Positions 34,801-41,150 of a stretch of 64,000 nucleotides of DNA are shown piece after piece. Source of the stretch: Volvox africanus (taxonomy: Eukaryota > Chlorophyta > Chlorophyceae > Chlamydomonadales > Volvocaceae). The stretch's first letter is position 1; every line of letters begins with the position of its first letter. A program made the translations under genes and the position numbers. Location: positions 558,001 to 622,000 of the forward strand of contig BSDZ01000078.1 in assembly GCA_030268105.1 (NCBI GenBank). Reading direction: 5' to 3'. Below the pieces are notes generated by a model. The model had not been told where the DNA came from and searched no databases. It worked only from the letters and a program-made list of their open reading frames with translations.

Positions 34801-35827
34801 AGTCGCGCTGCTTAAAAAGTGAGGGGGGATATGATACGGTGTTTGTGATGGTCGATTAACTGACTAAGATGGTCCACCTAGCACCATGCACATCGTCCTG
34901 CACAGCTGAACAAACGGCACGCTTGTTTTTTGACAATGTGGTTCGGTTGCACGGTGTCCCTAAGAACGTGATCTCTGACCGCGGTGGCCAGTTCACGTCT
35001 AAGTTTTGGGAAGCGCTCTGCAAGCTAGTTGGCATGCGAGTCAACCTGAGCACGGCATACCATCCACAAACTGATGGGCAAACCGAACGCACAAACCGCA
35101 CGTTGGGTGATATGTTGTGCAATTATGCTGGTCGCACACCCCTCGTCTGGGATACCTATTTGACTGCGGCAGAATTCGCGCTTAACAATGCTGTTAACCG
35201 CTCTACAGGCAAAAGTCCGTTCTTCCTTAAGTACGGGTTTCATCCCGCGCTACCTGTGTGGCGTGAGTTGGAAGTGAACGTGCCTGCTGCTAAGATCTTT
35301 GCCAAATCTTTTATGTCCCGTATAACAGACGCAAAGGCGTGTTTGGACGCGGCGCAGCAGTGAACGACGGAGTACTACAACAAATCCAAGCAGGATGTGA
35401 CGTTTTCGGAAGGGCAACTTGTGTTGCTGAGCACCAAGAATTTGCGAACCTTGGCCGACGGATTCCGAAAACTTTTAACCCGTTGGATTGGTCCATATCC
35501 TGTCAGGCGCATGGTTGGGAATGTGGCTGTTGAACTTGCATTGCCCGCTGATATGACCATCCACCCCACGTTTCACGTATCTCTTGTCCGTCCTTATCAT
35601 GGTACGGAACCCGTCCCTGAGCCTGCTAACGCCCCTGCAGTGATTGAACCAGTTCCGGAGACCTGGATCCCTGGTAAACAGAAGTTTTACGATGTGGATG
35701 TTAGATTATTGCGCGCGTCGTGTGGGCCGACACCGGCGTAAGCGGACAGTTCATGAGTACTTGGTCAAGTGGACAGGGTATACCAGTGAGCACAACTCGT
35801 GGGAACCGGCACGCAACTTCTCGCCAG
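31832..35827 (+). pseudogene. pol: pol of element H, broken
   Basis: After the in-frame TAG the frame is open until a two-base loss near 32090, then continues at 32100-32873. The protease active site is changed from LVDTGAS to LVATSAS, which removes the catalytic Asp. A small deletion shifts the frame near 32865. RT and RNase H are open at 32897-34390, with [18 protein letters not shown] at 34388-34390 precedes integrase. Integrase is broken near 34815 (a PKTEGG segment lost its frame) and by TGA at 35361-35363. A five-base deletion near 35697, shared with D, shifts the chromodomain frame. The chromodomain is cut off at about 35827 by direct fusion to LTR sequence. Confidence 0.88.
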
Positions 35828-36322
35828 ATGAATGATTGATGAATATGAATGAACTTGCATGACATAAATGTATTTGCATACATTTATATATGTTTGGCAT
35901 GTTACCATTATACATCGCGACATATCCCATCGCATCATGGCTGATCCGCCTAACATGCATGAAATCCCGAATAATAGAGGCGCGCATTATGCTCGTGCTA
36001 TGGAACGATAAGTAACATTATTTGATATAATATTACTTCATTACAGCACACGTTGAGAGCACCACACTCGTCGCGATACATGCCTTGCAACAGAATATCG
36101 TTATAATAATATCGTTAATATCGTTATTCAGACCCTTGCATCATGCGATTGCCGGAAAGGCTTATTGGTTGTTATACATGAATATCGCGGATACGCATTA
36201 GGGTTGTCACACTGAGGATCGGCCTCCTAGTGTGGGTTGTATGGCGTAGCGGTACTGCAAGTATAACAGATGCGAGGACGGCTAAGTAGAGCAAGACATC
36301 TTGATGCCTCAAGAACACTTCT
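35827..36322 (+). repeat. 3' LTR remnant of element H
   Basis: Family 1 LTR sequence beginning about 90 bases into the LTR, fused to the chromodomain codons, so the polypurine tract is lost. It ends abruptly after AACACTTCTG. Its central hairpin is expanded by extra TAATATCGT-like units (36095-36130), an expansion shared with the LTR of J. Confidence 0.82.
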
Positions 36323-37997
36323 GAATGAACTTGCATGAATATGAATGTATTTGCATATATTTTATGTTTTGGCATGTTGCCATCATACATCACGACATAT
36401 CACATCGCATCACTGCTGATCCGCCTAACATGCATAAGATCTCGAATAATTGAGGCGCGCATTATGCTTGTACTATGGAACGATAAGTGATATTATTTGA
36501 TATAATATTACTTCATTACGGCACACGTTGGGAGCACCGCACTCGTCGCATGTTGTATCCTTCCTTCTTCAACCATGCACTGAATCTGCACGTCTGGGTG
36601 TTAGCTACACATGCATCGTTCTTACAAACAGCAAGGCGATTCAATGCGAGTAAAGTGACAGCGGAAGACTCAGTAACAAGGAAAGATCCAACTTACAATA
36701 GTCTTCAATTACAGAATGGTAGTCTGCCGTCAGACCCCACAGGCAATGTTCATCATCCGGCTGAAGATGGTATGCTAGAATAGCTCAGGCCGAATATAAA
36801 TGAGTAAAACGTATGTATGAAAAGTTGATTGAGTTAACAACGCGGGTACTTAATCCAAAGTAGCGTCGAGCCGACTTCGGTCTCTAGGCGGCCGTCCTCG
36901 CACCTATCACGTTCACGATACCGATGTGCAGTACAAGTCTCACTGGATTCCGATCTCAAGTGTGAGTACTATTATAGCACAGTTCTAAATATCGCATAAT
37001 CCATTATATTAATGGATGCAACGTATGCAATATGCGTTCTATTTTTTACTTTCCAATAAATCATATTTAAAATCTCCGCAAATATTTCAAATTGATTTAG
37101 CACTAACGGCCAGTCTTTCAGGGGCATGGTCGAAGGTCCGAATATCGATATTCGGTTGCCAACCCATCCGACCGACCAACCGACCCAACCATTGCGATCG
37201 TCGCGTTCCCGCATACGCGTATGGCTTATGACACGGATGAGGTAATAATATTTAAAATATTATTACGTGATGTATTATGCCAATAGTGGGTTCACGCATT
37301 GATATCAGCCTCGAGTCAAACATGTTGACCGACAGCATGATGTCGTGAATGATAATGCGGCGTGCTACATTAGCTAGATATACTCAAATACATCATGCTA
37401 ATATACTTATATCATGCTCCATAGTGTTGGGTTGCAGCCTACTTTGGCATAAATGGTGATCGAACCGGCGTACAACATCACAATACATGCCTTGCAACTG
37501 AATATTGTTATTCGGACCCTTGCATCATGCGAAGGCCGGAAAGGCTTATTGGTTGTTATACATGGACATCGCAGATACGCAGTAGGGTTATCACACTTAG
37601 GATCGGCCTCCTAGTGTGGGTTGTACGGCGTAGCGATGCTGCGAGTATAACAGATGCGAGGACGGCTAAGTAGAGCAAGACATCTTGATGCCTCAAGAAC
37701 ACTTCTGTGTTCAATCTTATCATTGCAATTTGCTCTTATACTTAGTCCGAGCTAAGCCTGAACTTCGCTTGTCACCGCTGCGTGATGATTGCTTGCTTCC
37801 GGTGCTGACAGTGATCTCATCCATTGCATCGCTTCTGTCTGTATAATTGTAAGTTATATCTCTTCTTGCTTTGAAGTCTTCCGCTGTCTCTGTTTGCTCT
37901 CGATTGCCTTGCTGTACTTGCAAGTGCTTGCGCATCAGAATCGAAAGTCTTCAGACGTGCAGATATCTATGAGCAAACCCGAAGGAGAGGTACAACA
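36323..37997 (+). repeat. Second partial family 1 LTR, interrupted by a solo LTR
   Basis: Family 1 LTR sequence at 36323-36550 continues at 37478-37997 and ends in the normal GAGGTACAACA. Its first ~90 bases are missing, and it directly follows the truncated LTR of H, giving two incomplete LTRs head to tail. The interruption is the family 2 LTR at 36551-37477. Low-copy DNA begins at 37998. Confidence 0.85.
36551..37477 (-). repeat. Solo family 2 LTR nested in a family 1 LTR
   Basis: It has complete TGTTGTATCC and GTACAACA ends on the minus strand and is flanked by TCGCA (36546-36550) and TCACA (37478-37482), a target duplication with one mismatch. It is 927 bp instead of about 815-830 because roughly 97 bp of AT-rich sequence (about 37030-37126) interrupts it next to the conserved palindrome. 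Its AT-rich inverted repeat GTAATAATATTT/AAATATTATTAC is perfect (37242-37266). Confidence 0.88.
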
Positions 37998-38590
37998 CCG
38001 GCGGCGCCAGGAATACCAGAAACCATGCAACTTCTTAATATTATGCGCAGCTACCTATGTGGGCCTTATGGAACGGTAACAAAGATAAGGCCTCCAATCG
38101 CCTCTCTGAAGGTGAATGATGAGCTTCTGCATTGCCGCCGCCAACCACTCCATAAGCCCCTTCACTGCGCCCAGTCACCCACCCACCTGGCCATGCATAC
38201 CATTCATTAATCATATGTGGAATGCTGAGTAATAGGTATATGACAGATATACGATAGGTATACGATGGGAAGGACCCTGACCAGGGCTTGCTAATACTCA
38301 TACTATCATGCACTTGGAAGCAGACGCACATATCTACGTATGTATACAAATACGTGTTGAAGTACGTGGATTGGGGTGAGGACTGGATGAGGGCGGCGTC
38401 CATTTAGCAGAGCAGGGGGGAAGAAGAGCTCCGCCAATCAGGTTCGGTTAGGCAAGGTTAGGTAGTGGGCCGCTGCTGATCCCCTATGTTAAAATTGCCA
38501 TCACCACCTCCATCATCCGACCACCATCACTATCACTATCACCACTACCCCTGCCACCCTGTAATATCGACATAAGTAAACCATGCATAC
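37998..38590. other. Low-copy DNA left of element E
   Basis: No gene is recognised. It contains a short CAT/CAC-rich simple repeat (about 38505-38560). The last five bases, CATAC (38586-38590), are the left target duplication of E. Confidence 0.6.
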
Positions 38591-39414
38591 TGTTGTGCTA
38601 CGGTTCATTTCCCGTCGACGCGTAGGTCGACACGATCCTATGAGTCGAAGTGCTTTTGTGATGAACGCATTACATATGAATGAATCTGCATGATATAAAT
38701 GTATTCGCATACATTTATATATGCATCTGGCATGTTGTCATTATCCATCGCGACATCGCACCATGGCAAATCCGCCTAGCATGCATGAATGACCTAATCA
38801 TTGAAGTGCGCATTATGCTCGTGCTATGAAACGATAAGTAATATTATCTGATATAATATTACTTCATTTAAGCACACGTTGAGAGCGCCGCACTCGTCGC
38901 GATACATGCCCTGCAACCGGATATCGTTATCCGGACCCTTGCATCATGCGAATGCCGGAAAGGCTTATACGTTGTTATACGTAGACATCGCCTAGACGCA
39001 GTAGGGTTGTCACATCTAGGATCGGCCTCCTAATGTGAATCGTACGGCATTGCGATGCTGCAAGTATAACAGATGCGAGGACGGCTAAGCTAGACAAGAC
39101 ATTCGATACCGGAGAACACTTGTGTGTTCTACATTACTATTGCTATACGATATTCTACTTAGCCCGAGCTAAGCCTGAACTTCGCTAATCACCGCCGCGT
39201 GATGATTGCTTGCTTCCGGCGCTGACGGCGATTTCGTCCATTGCATCGTTCTGATCCGTAAACCTGTAAGTTATATCTCTCTTCGTCTTGAAGTCTTCCG
39301 CTGTCTCTGTTTGCTCTCGCTTGCCTTGCTGTACTTGCAAGTGCTCGCGCATCGGTGTCGATAGTCTCCAGACGTGCAGATACTTATGAGCAAACGCGAA
39401 CGAGAGGTACAACA
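38591..39414 (+). repeat. 5' LTR of element E
   Basis: 824 bp, TGTTGTGCTACGG to GAGGTACAACA. It has three potential hairpins. The first is a 12-bp AT-rich stem at 38836-38847/38853-38864. The second is CCGGATA-TCGT-TATCCGG at 38917-38934. The third is CACATcTAGGA/TCCTAATGTG at 39011-39021/39028-39037. GTAAGT, a consensus splice donor, lies at 39266-39271. The start of a short ORF (ATG 39386) lies near its end. A transcription start and TATA box cannot be placed with confidence. Confidence 0.96.
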
Positions 39415-39472
39415 ATTTGGTATCGAGACAGGTTCGTTGCCTAACTGTCTCTCTTTGTCTAATCGGAAGTAG
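39386..39472 (+). CDS. Conserved short leader ORF 1 (28 codons), spanning LTR and primer site
   Basis: ATG 39386 lies in the last 30 bases of the LTR, and the frame ends at TAG 39470-39472. The peptide begins MSKREREVQQ and ends SNRK. Homologues of the same length occur in A and I. H has one two codons shorter through an in-frame six-base difference within the LTR part. The primer-binding site constrains part of the DNA, but the in-frame indel and the constant stop position suggest selection on the frame. Its stop is in frame with the next ORF (ATG 39482), only three codons away. It may be a regulatory upstream ORF or the start of a longer readthrough product. Confidence 0.5.
   Translation: MSKREREVQQFGIETGSLPNCLSLSNRK
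39418..39435 (+). promoter_or_regulatory. Primer-binding site of E
   Basis: TGGTATCGAGACAGGTTC starts three bases after the LTR. The first bases are complementary to the CCA end of a plant-type initiator tRNA-Met, with mismatches further in. The true primer tRNA of this organism is unknown. Confidence 0.65.
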
Positions 39473-39481
39473 GTTCTTTCT

Positions 39482-39577
39482 ATGGCGAGTTCCAGCGACG
39501 AACCACGAGGACCGCTAGATACTTTTGCCGAAGACTTAGGCCGCGCCGTTTTGGACGCCGCCGCTTCCGGTTTGTAA
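39482..39577 (+). CDS. Conserved short leader ORF 2 (31 codons)
   Basis: It runs from ATG 39482 to TAA 39575-39577 and begins MASSSDEPRGPLDTF. The peptide is acidic in its first half and ends in an Ala-rich stretch. The frame is kept in H (ATG 18548) and I (ATG 50952), with mostly conservative changes. In A a CGA to TGA change interrupts it. It is in the same frame as leader ORF 1 and as gag. GTTTGT/GTAATT near its end could be a splice donor joining it to the next ORF. I recognise no family. Confidence 0.5.
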   Translation: MASSSDEPRGPLDTFAEDLGRAVLDAAASGL

Positions 39578-39633
39578 TTGTTTAATTGCTTTTGTTTAGA
39601 TTGCTGCACTTGTTGTGTAAGTGTACGCTCTGA

Positions 39634-39915
39634 GTCGCAGGTAATCTCAGTGCACCGGCATTACTTGCCGCGGCGACTGAGACCGGCTTTCGTCCGGACC
39701 AGTTGGCGACTCTCATTGCTCAAACTACGGAGATCAGGACTCAGCTGGGCAATTACTTGCTGAGTTTGCTAAATCTTCTCAAGAGTACTGTCGGTAGGCT
39801 CACCGAATCGCTTTGTACTCTTGCCTTTGCAATAGAAGTCGGCTTCTATTACGCAAAACTAGGGTATCGTTTCGTGCTCCATGTCCGCGGAACACGACGA
39901 TACGCCGCACACTAG
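39634..39915 (+). CDS. Leader ORF 3: Leu-rich frame overlapping the start of gag
   Basis: The frame is open from 39634 without an early ATG. It holds a Leu-rich helical segment (YLLSLLNLLKSTVG) and ends at TAG 39913-39915, 35 bases inside gag, in the -1 frame relative to gag. Homologues in A, H and I keep the same frame and much of the peptide. The C-terminal end overlaps gag codons and is conserved for that reason at least. It might be reached by splicing from an upstream donor, with a CAG acceptor at 39638-39640 or 39648-39650, or it might be joined to gag by frameshifting. Neither is proven. Confidence 0.4.
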   Translation, partial: VAGNLSAPALLAAATETGFRPDQLATLIAQTTEIRTQLGNYLLSLLNLLKSTVGRLTESLCTLAFAIEVGFYYAKLGYRFVLHVRGTRRYAAH

Positions 39916-41116
39916 CCTAGCTAGCCAACCCGATTTCGTTGTAGCTGCTAGAGCGCCGGATAGAGGTCTTGAGACTGTTGGCGCGCGAGCCACTCAAGAG
40001 CCCCTTTTCCTTCAGACCCCTGCTCACTTAATTGTGCCGCATTCAGCAGTGAACACGAATATGGACAACACTGCTGGACCAAGGGTTCTGCCATTACCTC
40101 AAGCTCGAGGGCATGATGACATCCCTGAGGTGATGAGATTGTCGATTCCCGTGCCTAGGCTCAATATTTCGCTGACCGACAAGACACCAGGGCATAGCAT
40201 AGCCGATGCAACTCGTGCGTACGTGCGTGACGCTAAAAAGTACCTCCAAGCTGTTCATGGTGGCGACAATGACGGTATCAGGTGTCTCTTCGTTGGTAAC
40301 ACCCTCGAGGGCGCAGCGAAGGACTGGTATCGCAATTGGACCAACGCCCGGGGCAGCTATACTTTTGACGAGTTGGTCGCCGCTTTGCTCGCACGATTCG
40401 CTACTGAGGTTCAAGCACGCGATGTGGAAGCTCGTAACGTTTTGGCAGCGGGTAGCTACCACATGCGTCGGGATGAAAATGTACCTGCGTACCAGTCACG
40501 CTTCGAAGCACTTGTGACTCCCATTGCTGACCTCACCGAATCTGAGCGTGTCTTTTGGTTTAGGCGAGGCCTAACGAAACTTTTGGCTAAATGGTGCGCC
40601 ACTGACTTGGTTGGAGCGCAGATCAAGTCGTATGACGCGTTGGTCGCTTTTGCTAAGGGCGCGGAGATACGACTTCTTGCCGGCGAGGAAGAAGTCAAGT
40701 CTGCCCCTCGTGCAAATGCCGTGCAAGTGCAGGATCCGCTTGGGGAAGCTGTGACTCTCGACCAGGACCTCGGCGCGACCCGCCCCACGCCTACTGCCGC
40801 GACGCGACGCAGCAACGGGCAACGCAAGGCGCGCGGGGGCGCTAGCTCGGGTGTCCGTGGTACAGGAGGGGCAGGTCCGAGCTCGGACCCAGCTAGGAAC
40901 AGGAAGCGTGGTGGTGCGCCGTCGTCGGCAGCCGCACCGCGTTCCGACCCCAACGCGAAGCGTACTCGTACGGACGACACATTTATGCCAAAATGGAATT
41001 GCAATCGTTCCGAATTCGAGCGTCGAAAATTGGCCAACGTTTGTCTACGGTGTGCGGAGAGCCATTCTACGAAGGACTGCCCTCTAATGCCGCCGTTTGT
41101 ACCTCAGCCGAAATAG
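39881..41116 (+). CDS. gag: gag of element E
   Basis: A 411-codon precursor of capsid and nucleocapsid. ATG 39881 is the first ATG of this frame after the leader stops, and the same ATG is used in A and I. Residues ~95-270 form the Retrotrans_gag-type capsid region with SIADATRAYVRDAKKYL, KDWYRNW and FDELVAALLARFATE segments. Residues ~290-380 are a Gly/Ser/Pro/Arg-rich linker. Residues ~390-402 are the zinc knuckle CLRCAESHSTKDC (CX2CX3HX4C). It ends at UAG 41114-41116, after which the same frame stays open into pol. It would form virus-like particles in the cytoplasm and bind element RNA. Confidence 0.95.
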   Translation: MSAEHDDTPHTSLASQPDFVVAARAPDRGLETVGARATQEPLFLQTPAHLIVPHSAVNTNMDNTAGPRVLPLPQARGHDDIPEVMRLSIPVPRLNISLTDKTPGHSIADATRAYVRDAKKYLQAVHGGDNDGIRCLFVGNTLEGAAKDWYRNWTNARGSYTFDELVAALLARFATEVQARDVEARNVLAAGSYHMRRDENVPAYQSRFEALVTPIADLTESERVFWFRRGLTKLLAKWCATDLVGAQIKSYDALVAFAKGAEIRLLAGEEEVKSAPRANAVQVQDPLGEAVTLDQDLGATRPTPTAATRRSNGQRKARGGASSGVRGTGGAGPSSDPARNRKRGGAPSSAAAPRSDPNAKRTRTDDTFMPKWNCNRSEFERRKLANVCLRCAESHSTKDCPLMPPFVPQPK

Positions 41117-41150
41117 GGGCTTGCCCGGGTTCCTGCGGAGGGGGCTCTAC
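41114..41150 (+). promoter_or_regulatory. Candidate UAG readthrough signal between gag and pol
   Basis: The UAG ending gag is followed in frame by GGG CTT and a G-rich stretch that may pair (GCCC with GGGGC, UUCC with GGAG), then by 31 sense codons to the region first read as pol. Gag and pol share the frame, and no ATG is near the start of pol. The same UAG and the same downstream sequence occur in A, H and I. Readthrough by a near-cognate tRNA, as in gammaretroviruses, would give a Gag-Pol fusion. That is inferred from the arrangement. Confidence 0.65.

Larger units (their letters stand above)
17725..36322 (+). mobile_element. Element H: family 1 element holding nested elements D and F
   Basis: H is split by D. 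Its left part is 17725-18998 (5' LTR, primer-binding site, leader, gag start) and its right part is 30640-36322 (rest of gag, pol, 3' LTR remnant). The two sides join at gag codons for SLASQP and are bounded by CAACC on both sides of D, so they are one interrupted element. Both outer ends are damaged. The 5' LTR lacks its first part and abuts the truncated LTR of C. The 3' LTR lacks its first ~90 bases and is cut off after AACACTTCTG. Pol carries several frameshifts and stops, so H is dead. Confidence 0.88.

Noticed and set aside
41114..41116. UAG as a glutamine codon (ulvophyte-type code)
   Set aside because: Only one UAG occurs in more than 1700 gag-pol codons of E, and UAGs in decayed copy I replace Ser or Lys codons, not Gln. 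Leaky readthrough fits better, though I list a check.
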